DNA of 64,000 nucleotides from Collinsella ihumii (GTDB taxonomy: Bacteria; Actinomycetota; Coriobacteriia; Coriobacteriales; Coriobacteriaceae): assembly GCF_900046475.1 (NCBI RefSeq), contig NZ_FCOU01000012.1:317924-381923 (forward strand), written 5' to 3'. Below the pieces are notes generated by a model. That model had not been told where the DNA came from, made no database searches, and saw only the letters and a list, made by a program, of their open reading frames with translations. The number at the start of each line of letters is the position of its first letter. The stretch's first letter is position 1. This document shows, piece by piece, positions 32,566-41,155 of this stretch. Made by a program: the position numbers and the translations under genes.

Positions 32566-34833
32566 ATGGCGAACACGATCGCGCGCGTGCCCATCATCAT
32601 GCAGATGGAAGCGCTCGAATGCGGCGCCGCCAGCCTGGCCATGGTGCTCGCATACTACAGGAAATGGGTCCCGCTCGAGCAGGTGAGGCTCGACTGCGGC
32701 GTCTCGCGCGACGGCTCGAACGCCGCGAACCTGCTCAAGGCCGCGCGGGCCTACGGGCTCGAGGCCAAGGGCTATCGCTTCGAGCCTGTGGCGCTGCGCG
32801 AGCACGGGCAGTTCCCCTGCATCCTCCACTGGAACTTCAACCACTTCGTCGTGCTGTGCGGCTTCAAGGGCGACCGCGCGGTGCTCGCCGATCCGGCGCG
32901 CGGCAGCGTGACGGTGACCATGGAGGAGTTCGACCAGGCGTTCACAGGCATCTGCCTCATGATGAAGCCCGGGTCGGCGTTCGAGCCCGGCGGCAAGCCC
33001 CACAGCGTGCTCGGGTTCGCGCGCGAGCGCCTGCGCGGTTCGGCGCCGGCGTTCGCCATCGTCATCGCAACGACGCTGTTCGTCACCGCGACGGGCATCA
33101 TGACCTCGGTGTTCTCGCGCGTCTTCACCGACCGCATCCTCACGGGCGACAACCCCGACTGGCTCTATCCGCTGCTGGCGCTCATGGCGGGCGTCGTGGT
33201 GGTCCAGGCGGCGGTGAGCATCGTGCGGGCCGTCTGCATGGAGCGCATCGAGGGCAAGTTCGCCATCGTGGGCAACGCGACCTTCATGTGGCACGTGCTG
33301 CGCCTGCCCATGGAGTTCTTCTCGCAGCGCATGGCGGGCGACATCGCGTCGCGCCAGGCGACCAACGCGACGATCGCCTCTACGCTCATCTCCGCTGTGG
33401 CCCCGGCGGCGCTGAACCTCATCATGCTCGTGTTCTACCTGGTCGTCATGCTGCGCTACAGCGTGGTCCTGACGGTTGTGGGTCTGGCGACGACCGTCAT
33501 CAACGCCGCGGTCGCGCGCATCGTCTCGAACAAGCGCACGAACATCACGCGCGTGCAGATGCGCGACGAGGGAAAGCTGGCGAGCACGACCGTGGCGGGC
33601 ATCGAGATGATCGAGTCCATCAAGTCGTCGGGCGCCGAGAACGGCTTCTTTGCGCGCTGGGCCGGCTATCAGGCGTCGGTGAACTCCTCCGAGGTGCACG
33701 TCCATCGCGTGAACCAGCTTCTGGGCGAGATCCCGACCCTCGTCCAGGGCATCGCCAATGCCGTGGTCCTCGTGATGGGCTGCGCGCTGATCATGTCGGG
33801 CGAGTTCACGCCCGGCGCGCTCATGGCGTTCCAGGGCTTTTTGGCCTCCTTCCTGGCACCGTGCCAAAGCCTCATCGCGACGGCGCAGAGCCTGCAGGAG
33901 ATGCGCACGAACATGGAGCGCATCGAGGACGTGATGGACTATCCGGTGGCGGTCGACCCCGAGCCGGGAGAGCGCTCGGTGCACGACGTCCGCGTGTCGG
34001 GCGGCGCGCCGAAGACATCCGTGACCTCGGGGGACGCGCGCGACCTTGCGCAGGCTGGATCCGGCCCCGCATCCGCCGCGGCATCCGACGCGGAGGGACT
34101 CTCCTTCGACAAGCTGTCCGGTCGCCTTACCATGGAGCACGTGACCTTCGGCTACTCGCGCCTCGCCGCCCCGCTCATCGAGGACTTCAGCCTGGACCTC
34201 AAGCCGGGCGGCAGCGTGGCGTTCGTCGGCCCCTCAGGCTGCGGCAAGTCGACGCTCGCCAAGCTCATCTCGGGCCTGTACGAGCCTTGGGAGGGCGCGA
34301 TCCTGTTCGACGGCAAACCGCGCGAGGCATATATGCGCGAGGTCCTGACCGGGTCGCTCGCCGTGGTCGATCAGGATATCGTGCTGTTCGAGGACACCAT
34401 CGCCAACAACATCAAGATGTGGGACAGCTCGATCGAGGACTTCGAGATGATCATGGCGGCGCGCGACGCCCATATCCACGATGCGATCATGGAGCGCGAC
34501 GGCGGCTACAGCTACAAGATCCTCGAGGGCGGCCGCGACTTCTCCGGCGGCCAGCGCCAGCGCCTGGAGATCGCACGCGTGCTCGCGCAGGATCCGACCC
34601 TCATCATCATGGACGAGGCCACCAGCGCGCTCGACGCCAAGACCGAATACGAGGTCATGCGCTCGGTGCGCGACCGCGGCATCACGACCATCGTCGTGGC
34701 GCACCGCCTGTCGACGATTCGCGACTGCGACGAGATCATCGTGCTCGATCGCGGCCACGTCGTCGAGCGCGGGACGCACGAGGAGCTGTACCGCGCGGGC
34801 GGGCTGTACACCACGCTGGTCACGAGCGAGTAG
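32566..34833 (+). CDS. NHLP-type peptidase/permease/ATPase exporter
   Basis: The 755-residue protein has an N-terminal C39 peptidase domain with Cys19 in MEALECGAASLAMVL, the His in WNFNHFVVLCGF and the Asp in VLADPARG. It cuts leader peptides after a double-Gly type site. Six membrane helices follow (about 160-430), then an ABC ATPase with Walker A GPSGCGKST (about 555), FSGGQRQR, and Walker B LIIMDEATSALD. A polar insert (about 465-520) separates the parts. It is the first ABC subunit of the NHLM/NHLP pair and should mature and export a ribosomal peptide. Confidence 0.88.
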   Translation: MANTIARVPIIMQMEALECGAASLAMVLAYYRKWVPLEQVRLDCGVSRDGSNAANLLKAARAYGLEAKGYRFEPVALREHGQFPCILHWNFNHFVVLCGFKGDRAVLADPARGSVTVTMEEFDQAFTGICLMMKPGSAFEPGGKPHSVLGFARERLRGSAPAFAIVIATTLFVTATGIMTSVFSRVFTDRILTGDNPDWLYPLLALMAGVVVVQAAVSIVRAVCMERIEGKFAIVGNATFMWHVLRLPMEFFSQRMAGDIASRQATNATIASTLISAVAPAALNLIMLVFYLVVMLRYSVVLTVVGLATTVINAAVARIVSNKRTNITRVQMRDEGKLASTTVAGIEMIESIKSSGAENGFFARWAGYQASVNSSEVHVHRVNQLLGEIPTLVQGIANAVVLVMGCALIMSGEFTPGALMAFQGFLASFLAPCQSLIATAQSLQEMRTNMERIEDVMDYPVAVDPEPGERSVHDVRVSGGAPKTSVTSGDARDLAQAGSGPASAAASDAEGLSFDKLSGRLTMEHVTFGYSRLAAPLIEDFSLDLKPGGSVAFVGPSGCGKSTLAKLISGLYEPWEGAILFDGKPREAYMREVLTGSLAVVDQDIVLFEDTIANNIKMWDSSIEDFEMIMAARDAHIHDAIMERDGGYSYKILEGGRDFSGGQRQRLEIARVLAQDPTLIIMDEATSALDAKTEYEVMRSVRDRGITTIVVAHRLSTIRDCDEIIVLDRGHVVERGTHEELYRAGGLYTTLVTSE

Positions 34834-34843
34834 GGGGGCGAAG

Positions 34844-37024
34844 ATGGGACTGTACGACGAGCAGATCAAGCAGCGCAAGCGCAACGACGAGAAGCGCTTC
34901 TCCGACTCCTTCGCCGACCTCGCCTCGGTCATCATGGGCGAGAAGGCCGCCGCCAAGACGCTGAACGAGCAGGAGAAGGCCACCAACGCCATCGGCGAGA
35001 TCCTCAAGTTCTTCCATGCGCCTGCAGGCGAGCTGCCCGCGCATCCGGGCGGCATCGACGACCAGATCGAGTACCTGTGCCGGCCGTCGGGCATCATGCG
35101 GCGCACGGTCGAGCTCGAGGGCGGCTGGTATAGGAACGCCTCCGGTCCCTACCTCGGCTTTTTAGAGGATGGCTCGCCGGTGGCGCTCATCCCGCACGGG
35201 AACGCGGGCTACCGGTATTTCGACTGGGGCGAGCAGCGCACGGTGGACGTCGACGCCGCAAGCGCGAAAAGACTGCAGCGCGAGGCCATCTGCTTCTACC
35301 GGCCCCTGCCGCTGCGCGAGCTCGGCGTGGCCGATCTGGCACGCTTCGCCCTCGACTCGTTCACGCCCGCCGACTACGCCATGATCCTCGTGGCCACGGG
35401 CGCCTCGACGCTGCTCGGATTCGTCACGCCGATCATCACGCAGTTCCTCTACGGCAGCGTAATCCCCGTCGGCGCCTCGACGGCGCTGATGTCGACGCTC
35501 GTGCTGCTCGTGGGCATGGTGCTGTCCTCCTCGCTCATCAACATCGTGCGCAGCGCGGTGCTCGCGCGCATGCAGACGCGCCTTTCCGTCTCGATCGAGG
35601 CGGCGGTCATGGCGCGCGTCCTGTCGCTGCCCGCGTCGTTTTTCAAGCGCTACGGCTCCGGTGACCTCGCGAGCCGCGTGCAGGGCGTGCGCCAGGTCTG
35701 CACGGTGCTGTCCGACATGGTGCTGACGGTCGGCTTGAGCTCGGTGTTCTCGCTGGCGTACCTTGTCCAGGCCATCGGGTTCGCCCCGCAGCTCGTGCTG
35801 CCGTCGCTTATCGTGACCTTGGTGAACATCGCGATCGTCGTGGTGTCAGGCCTCGTCAAGGCCTCCTTTGCGCGCCGCCAGCTGCAGTATTCGGCCAAGA
35901 ACTCGAGCGTGGTGCTGGCGCTGATCGGCGGCATCCAGAAGATTCGCCTCGCCGGTGCCGAGCGGCGCGCCTTCGCCCATTGGGCCGACGGGTATCGCAA
36001 GCAGGCGAGCTGCCAGTACGGGCTGCCCAGGGTCGCCGTCGTCGGCCCGGCGCTCACGGCCGCCATCACGCTTGCGGGCAACATCGTGATCTACCATGTA
36101 GCTGCGACGGCGGGCATCGCGGTCGCCGACTACATGGCGTTCAGCTCGTCGTACGGCATGGTGTCGGGCGGCGTGGCCCAGCTCGCGTCGCTCGCGCTGG
36201 TGGTGGCGCAGATCCAGCCGTTGCTTGAGATGGTCGAGCCGGTGCTCAAGGAGGTGCCCGAGGTGTCCGAGGGCAAGCGCGTGGTGACGCGCCTGTCCGG
36301 CTCCATCGAGCTGTCCCGGGTGAGCTTCCGCTACACCGAGGGCGGTCCCGACATCATCCACAACCTGTCGCTACGCATCCGTCCGGGCCAATACGTCGCG
36401 GTGGTCGGCGAGACCGGTTGCGGCAAGTCGACGCTCATGCGCCTGATGCTCGGATTCGAGAAGCCGCGCAAGGGCGCCATCTACTTCGACGGGCGCGATA
36501 TCGACAAGATCGACCTGCGCTCCCTGCGTCGCCATATCGGCGTGGTGATGCAGGACGGCAAGCTGTTCCAGGGGGACATCTTCTCGAACATCGTCATCTC
36601 CGCACCCCAGCTGACGCTGGACGATGCGTGGGAGGCGGCCGAGATGGCGGGCATCGCCGACGATATCCGCGCCATGCCGATGGGGATGCACACCATCATC
36701 TCCGAGGGCAGCGGCGGCATCTCGGGCGGCCAGCGCCAGCGGCTCATGATCGCGCGCGCCATCGCGCCGAAGCCGAAGATCCTGTTTTTCGACGAGGCGA
36801 CCAGCGCGCTGGACAACGTGACACAAAAGATCGTGTCCGACTCGCTCGACAGCCTGCGCAGCACGCGCGTCGTCATCGCGCATCGCCTGTCGACGATCCG
36901 GCACTGCGACCGCATCCTGGTCATGCGGCAGGGCGGGATCGTGGCAGACGGCACCTACGATGAGCTGCTGGAGACCTGCCCGTACTTCGCCGACCTCGTG
37001 AGCAGGCAGCGCGTCGAGGCGTAG
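34844..37024 (+). CDS. NHLP-type permease/ATPase exporter subunit
   Basis: The 726-residue protein is the second ABC subunit. Its N-terminal about 170 residues are soluble and contain the family pieces RPSGIMRRTVELEGGWYRNASGPYLGF and VALIPHGNAGYRYFDW. Six membrane helices span about 185-430. The ATPase has Walker A GETGCGKST (about 525), signature ISGGQRQR and Walker B ILFFDEATSALDN. There is no C39 peptidase. It begins ten bases after the first ABC gene. Together they form the heteromeric NHLP exporter; the precursor is not found in this window. Confidence 0.88.
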   Translation: MGLYDEQIKQRKRNDEKRFSDSFADLASVIMGEKAAAKTLNEQEKATNAIGEILKFFHAPAGELPAHPGGIDDQIEYLCRPSGIMRRTVELEGGWYRNASGPYLGFLEDGSPVALIPHGNAGYRYFDWGEQRTVDVDAASAKRLQREAICFYRPLPLRELGVADLARFALDSFTPADYAMILVATGASTLLGFVTPIITQFLYGSVIPVGASTALMSTLVLLVGMVLSSSLINIVRSAVLARMQTRLSVSIEAAVMARVLSLPASFFKRYGSGDLASRVQGVRQVCTVLSDMVLTVGLSSVFSLAYLVQAIGFAPQLVLPSLIVTLVNIAIVVVSGLVKASFARRQLQYSAKNSSVVLALIGGIQKIRLAGAERRAFAHWADGYRKQASCQYGLPRVAVVGPALTAAITLAGNIVIYHVAATAGIAVADYMAFSSSYGMVSGGVAQLASLALVVAQIQPLLEMVEPVLKEVPEVSEGKRVVTRLSGSIELSRVSFRYTEGGPDIIHNLSLRIRPGQYVAVVGETGCGKSTLMRLMLGFEKPRKGAIYFDGRDIDKIDLRSLRRHIGVVMQDGKLFQGDIFSNIVISAPQLTLDDAWEAAEMAGIADDIRAMPMGMHTIISEGSGGISGGQRQRLMIARAIAPKPKILFFDEATSALDNVTQKIVSDSLDSLRSTRVVIAHRLSTIRHCDRILVMRQGGIVADGTYDELLETCPYFADLVSRQRVEA

Positions 37025-37041
37025 ACGCGGTTTGCGCCCGC

Positions 37042-37058
37042 GCGGGGTTCGGCCCCGC
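37042..37058. terminator. Hairpin between the exporter and STAS genes
   Basis: Six-bp arms GCGGGG and CCCCGC with loop TTCGG sit between the convergent genes. There is no T tract, so termination is only possible, not shown. Confidence 0.35.
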
Positions 37059-37072
37059 CATGGGACTCGGGG

Positions 37073-37372
37073 CTACTCGATCGTGAGGATATCGATGAAG
37101 CCCGTCATCTCGAAGATCTCCATGATCTCGTCGTTCACGCCGGTGAGCGTGAGGCTCGTGCCGCGCGCGGCGCTCTGCTTCTGGGCGGCGAGCAGCACGC
37201 GCAGGCCCGCGGAGCTCACGTACTCGAGGTGGGAGAAGTCGAGCACCACGTCATGGGTGCCGTCGATGGCGGGAATCAGCTCCTCGTGCAGCTTCGGGCT
37301 CGTCGTGGTGTCGAGTCGCCCCTCGAGGGAAAACGTCAGGATGCCGTCCTGTTCAGCGCACGTAACGTTCAT
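37073..37372 (-). CDS. STAS-domain protein (anti-sigma factor antagonist type)
   Basis: The 99-residue protein is a single STAS domain: ILTFSLEGRLDTTTSPKLHEEL, then VVLDFSHLEYVSSAGLRVLLAA with the conserved Ser pair where SpoIIAA-like proteins are phosphorylated, and FEMTGFIDILTI. Such proteins release a sigma factor by binding its anti-sigma kinase. No kinase, phosphatase or sigma factor lies in the window, so the partner is unknown. GGATCC-rich DNA and AAAGGATCC precede the ATG. It is monocistronic. Confidence 0.88.
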   Translation of the reverse strand: MNVTCAEQDGILTFSLEGRLDTTTSPKLHEELIPAIDGTHDVVLDFSHLEYVSSAGLRVLLAAQKQSAARGTSLTLTGVNDEIMEIFEMTGFIDILTIE

Positions 37373-37754
37373 GTCTTCGGATCCTTTCGGTTGCGGCGCG
37401 GACGCGCCGTGAGCTCAAGTTCCCATTGTAGGCCACAGGGGACGGGTATGATGGGGCTGAAACGTTTTCGTATGAAAAGGGGGAGCCATGGATACACCGG
37501 TGCGGTTTCGCTTCGCCGAGCGCGAGGACACGCCGCTCGTGCTCGAATTCATCATCGAGCTCGCGCGCTATGAGAAGCTTGAAGACCAGGTGGTCGCCGA
37601 CGTGGAGACGCTCGAGCGTGAGTTGTTCGACGAGGGCGGGGCACAGGTTCTGATCGCCGAGGTCGACAGGCAGCCGGTCGGGTTCGCGCTGTTCTTCCAC
37701 AACTTCTCGACGTTTCTGGGCAGGCGCGGCCTGTACCTCGAAGACCTGTACGTG

Positions 37755-37792
37755 GTGTCCTTTATACACATCTATGTGTGTATAAGAGAACG
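37755..37792. other. Degraded head-to-head Tn5 mosaic ends (library artefact)
   Basis: TTTATACACATCT followed by ATGTGTGTATAAGAGA matches the tagmentation mosaic end and its inverse with a few errors at the outer bases. It splits the GNAT gene and adjoins unrelated sequence. Confidence 0.88.
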
Positions 37793-37872
37793 AGGCTGTC
37801 CGTCTCGCTAGGCGCAACCTCTTCGTCCCGGTCCCGCAGGTCTGGGACGTGAAGGCCTACAACGAGCGGCTG
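37789..37872 (+). other. Fragment like an IS21 transposase (IstA), misplaced
   Basis: These bases read NEAVRLARRNLFVPVPQVWDVKAYNERLL. The pattern RRN-L-VPVP ... D--AYN--LL is typical of the region after the catalytic core in IS21-family IstA transposases. No IS21 element surrounds it, and it abuts the artefact, so it is probably part of a chimeric join. Confidence 0.6.
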
Positions 37873-38064
37873 CTGCTGGCGCGCCTGGCGCGCATCGCAT
37901 GCGAGCGCGGGTGCGGCAGGCTCGAGTGGTGGTGCCTTGACTGGAACGAGTCGAGCATCGGGTTTTACCGGTCTTTGGGCGCCGAGGCCATGGACGAGTG
38001 GACGGTCTATCGGATCGCGGGCGACACCCTCCGCCACCTCGCCCACGAGTCCGCTCCCGAGTAA

Positions 38065-38130
38065 GTGCAAACTAAAGGTACGTCCCCAATTTGCATTTTT
38101 GCAAATTGGGGACGTACCTTTAGTTTGCAC
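38065..38130. repeat. Palindrome family A variant, full inverted pair
   Basis: Arms GTGCAAACTAAAGGTACGTC plus CCCAATTTGC and their inverse surround a TTTTT-containing centre. The outer part (CTAAAG) differs from the CCGCGTG arm of other family A copies. It lies right after the GNAT stop. Confidence 0.88.
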
Positions 38131-38165
38131 TCGTGTGTCTACCAGGGGTTTGGGGAGAGGATGCC

Positions 38166-38999
38166 ATGAAGATCACGGTACTGCTGGAAAACGCCACGCC
38201 CTCGAGTCGGTTTGTGGCAAAGCACGGGCTGAGCCTGCTGTTGGAGGCCAACGGGGCGCGCGTGCTGTTCGATATGGGGCCCGACGGCAGCTTTCTCGAC
38301 AACGCGCGGGCGCTGGGCGTCGATGCCGTGCATGTCGACTGCGCCGTCATCTCGCACGGGCACTACGACCACGGGGGAGGCCTGCGCGCGTATCTGGAAG
38401 CGAGCGAGGCCGCGCAGGTGGAGACGCCCATCTACGTGCGACGCGGCGCGTTCGCCGAGCACGTTTCGGGGACGGCCGAGCACCATCACGACATCGGGCT
38501 CGACGCTTCGCTCGACGCGTGCCCGCGCCTGGTTCCGACCGATGATATGCGTCTGCTTGGACGCGGCATGATGCTGTTCTCGGGTGTCGGGGGCGCATGG
38601 CCGAGGCCCTCGTCGAACGGCAGGCTGCTTGAGCGGCGCGATGCGGGGCTCGTGCCGGACCCCTTTGTCCACGAGCAGAGCCTGCTCGTCCATGAAGGCG
38701 ATCGCTACCTGCTGGTCTCGGGGTGCTCCCATGCGGGCATCTTGAACATCATGGACCGCGCCGAGACGCTGGCGGGCGCGCCGATCGATACGGTGATTGC
38801 CGGCTTCCACCTCACGGCGCCGAGCGCGGGAGGCGTGCCGGATGCGTCGTCGGTGCGCGAGATGGCGCGCGAGCTCGCGCGCAGGCCGACGCGGTATGCG
38901 ACGTTTCACTGCACGGGGCTCGATGCCTACAGCATCCTCCGCGATGAGTTGGGCGAGCGCATCCGCTACCTCTACACCGGGTCGTCGGTCGAGCTGTAA
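38166..38999 (+). CDS. Metallo-beta-lactamase-fold hydrolase
   Basis: The 277-residue protein has the metal motif SHGHYDHGGG (His64, His66, Asp68, His69), a second site in VSGCSHAGILNIMDRA and a last His in TFHCTGLDAY. This arrangement, with GCSHAGI, matches the group that includes archaeal methanopterin-type beta-ribofuranosylaminobenzene phosphate synthases and many bacterial MBL proteins of unknown use. The ATG follows GGGGAGAGG. It is monocistronic, between the palindrome and the convergent YhgE operon. The substrate is unknown. Confidence 0.85.
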   Translation: MKITVLLENATPSSRFVAKHGLSLLLEANGARVLFDMGPDGSFLDNARALGVDAVHVDCAVISHGHYDHGGGLRAYLEASEAAQVETPIYVRRGAFAEHVSGTAEHHHDIGLDASLDACPRLVPTDDMRLLGRGMMLFSGVGGAWPRPSSNGRLLERRDAGLVPDPFVHEQSLLVHEGDRYLLVSGCSHAGILNIMDRAETLAGAPIDTVIAGFHLTAPSAGGVPDASSVREMARELARRPTRYATFHCTGLDAYSILRDELGERIRYLYTGSSVEL

Positions 39000-39085
39000 G
39001 GTGCGGTCGGCTGCCTGCGGTGGAGCCGGGCCATGCGCGAGGCAGGTGGAATCGAGGGGCTCGGGCGCGGTCCCGGTCCGCACGC

Positions 39086-41149
39086 CTACATGATGCGGGT
39101 CGATTCGAGCGCGTGCTCGAGCTTCTCGTTCACGCGGATGACCGGACGACGGGCGACGAGGCCCAGTAGCAGCGCGGGTGCCAGGTACAGCGCGAGCAGC
39201 CCCAGCTCGATCCAGAAATCGGCGCCGTACATCCCGAACATGGCCGCCCTCATGGCCCCCTCGGCGTGCACGAACGGAAGCCAGGGGAAGATCGCCTGGA
39301 ACGCTGCAGGCAGCATCTGGGGCGGGAACGTGCCGCCGGCACCGGCGACCTGCAGGACCATGAGGACGACGGCGATCGCCTTGCCCACATCGCCGAACGA
39401 GGTGGTGAGCGCGAAGATGATGTTGACGAACACGAGCGACGCGACGCATCCCGCGAGCAGGAACAGAACGGGATGGGCGCACTGGACGCCCAGATAGCAC
39501 AGGTCGCCTCCGCAGATCAGAAGCGCCTGCGCTATGCCGGTCCCGGCGAACAGGGCGAACCTGCCCAGATAGGACTGCGTGAGCGTGCAGCCGGTCTCGC
39601 GGAGGGCGGCCTCGCTGGGCGTCGCCTTCACGAGCGCGGCGAGCACGACGCCGCCGATCCAGATGGAGAGCGTCGTGTAGAACGGGGCCATCGCGGAGCC
39701 GTTGTTCTCAACCGGGTACACGGCATGGCGCTCGACCGTGACGGGGGACGCCACGAACGAGCCGAGCTCGGCCGGCGAGGTCAAGAGGATAGAGCGCAGG
39801 CTGTCCATGTCCGAGGATGCGAGGGCGTCCCCGATGCGCCCGGACAGCTGGTCGAGCGCGGATGCGCGGTCCTCGAGCTCGCCTGCCGCCGTATCGAGCG
39901 CCGTGCGGGCGTCGGCAAGCCCCGCGCCGTCGTCGACGAGCTGCGCGAGCTCGCCGCGCGCGGTGCCGGCGTCGGTCAGGGAGCGCTCGATGTCCTGCGA
40001 GGTCTGCTGCAGGCCGCTCGACAGCTCCTCGAGCTCGGCGATCGCTTGCTGAACGCGCTCGTTTATGCCCTCGATGGTCACGCGGATCTCGTGGACGCGG
40101 CTGAATTCGACGGAACCCACCTGGAAGCGGTCCTCGTAGCGTTTCACGAGCGTATCCTGTCCGTTCAGGCTGTCCGACAGCTTGCGCAGCGCATCGATGC
40201 GCGCCCGCACGCTCCCGTCGATCTCACCGAGCGCTCCGGAGAGTTCGTTCGCCTGGCCGGAGGCGGTGTCGAAGGCCGCGTCGATGGCGGCGCCCACGTC
40301 GTCGAGACCCGAGGTGCTGCCGGCGAGCGCACCGTCCACGGCGCCGACGGCGTCATCGATCGCGGCGTCCAGACCGCGCAGGCCGTCCGCGCTCTCGACG
40401 AGCGCATCCTCAAGCTCGCGGTTGGGGGCGCTCGCCGCGTCGAGCGTCACGACGCTGGTGTCGAGCAGCGCCTGCGAGGAGCCGGCGAGGGAGGAGAACG
40501 ACCGGGCGATGCCGGCCGTCTCCCTGAGGGTCTGGGACGCGCCGCCGAGCGCTCCTTCGAGGTTGGCGGCGGCGCCGGCCAGCTGGTCGTCGTCCAAAAG
40601 ACCGCTCAGCTCCTCGAGCGCGCCGGCGCCCACGTCGGTCACGGCCTCGGCGAACCCACTGTCGATGTCCTGCTGCACGGCGGCCGACGCCTTGTTCGTG
40701 ACGATCTGGGCGATGGCGTTGGCCTTCTGGTTCTGATAGAACGGCACCTCGGCTTGGCGCGGATCGCTCGAAAGCCCGCTCAGCAGGCATGTCGAGAAGT
40801 CCTCCGGGATGATCACCGCGGCGTAGTAGGCGCCCGAGCGGACCCCCTCGATCGCCTCGTCATGCGTGGTGGGCGTGTAGCCGATCGACGTCGATTCGGT
40901 CAGCTCGGACACCACGCGGTCGCCGAGGTTGAGCTTGACGGGGACGAGCTCGCCCTCAAAGCCCGCATCGTCGTTGGCGACGGCGACCTTGAGGTTGCTT
41001 GTCTCGCCATAGGGGTCCCAGCTTCCGGCGATGTTGAACCATGCGTAGAACGAAGGGACCGTGATGATGCCGACCATGACGACGATGCTGATGGCGTTCG
41101 CGTAGGCGTGGCGCGCGTCGCGACGGATGAATGCCCAGATGCGGTTCAT
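39086..41149 (-). CDS. YhgE/Pip-type membrane protein
   Basis: The 687-residue protein has the YhgE/Pip start MNRIWAFIRRDARHAYANAISIVVMVGIITVPSFYAWFNI with one membrane helix, then a large outer region (about 45-470) that is rich in Ala, Ser, Leu and Asp and predicted to be coiled coil. Five membrane helices follow at the C-terminus (WIGGVVLAALV ... WIELGLLALYLAPALLLGLV). This is the ABC-2-permease-like family found in phage receptors (Pip) and in type VII secretion-linked loci. It starts six bases after its paralogue and forms an operon with it. Confidence 0.88.
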   Translation of the reverse strand: MNRIWAFIRRDARHAYANAISIVVMVGIITVPSFYAWFNIAGSWDPYGETSNLKVAVANDDAGFEGELVPVKLNLGDRVVSELTESTSIGYTPTTHDEAIEGVRSGAYYAAVIIPEDFSTCLLSGLSSDPRQAEVPFYQNQKANAIAQIVTNKASAAVQQDIDSGFAEAVTDVGAGALEELSGLLDDDQLAGAAANLEGALGGASQTLRETAGIARSFSSLAGSSQALLDTSVVTLDAASAPNRELEDALVESADGLRGLDAAIDDAVGAVDGALAGSTSGLDDVGAAIDAAFDTASGQANELSGALGEIDGSVRARIDALRKLSDSLNGQDTLVKRYEDRFQVGSVEFSRVHEIRVTIEGINERVQQAIAELEELSSGLQQTSQDIERSLTDAGTARGELAQLVDDGAGLADARTALDTAAGELEDRASALDQLSGRIGDALASSDMDSLRSILLTSPAELGSFVASPVTVERHAVYPVENNGSAMAPFYTTLSIWIGGVVLAALVKATPSEAALRETGCTLTQSYLGRFALFAGTGIAQALLICGGDLCYLGVQCAHPVLFLLAGCVASLVFVNIIFALTTSFGDVGKAIAVVLMVLQVAGAGGTFPPQMLPAAFQAIFPWLPFVHAEGAMRAAMFGMYGADFWIELGLLALYLAPALLLGLVARRPVIRVNEKLEHALESTRIM

Positions 41150-41155
41150 GGAGCT

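Larger units (their letters stand above)
37488..38064 (+). pseudogene. GNAT N-acetyltransferase, broken by an assembly artefact
   Basis: The first part encodes MDTPVRFRFAEREDTPLVLEFIIELARYEKL and ends at FLGRRGLYLEDLYVV, the standard start of diamine-type GNAT acetyltransferases up to strand 4. The acetyl-CoA loop should follow. Instead there is a degraded mosaic-end palindrome (37755-37792) and a foreign stretch of about 80 bases. GNAT coding resumes at about 37871 in another frame (LARLARIACERGCGRLEWWCLDWNESSIGFYRSLGAEAMDEW) and runs to the normal end. The intact gene should acetylate an amine using acetyl-CoA. The break is technical, not biological. Confidence 0.82.

Noticed and set aside
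37789-37872. A real IS21 insertion in the GNAT gene
   Set aside because: Only about 80 bases are present, with no ends, no istB and a mosaic-end artefact right beside them.
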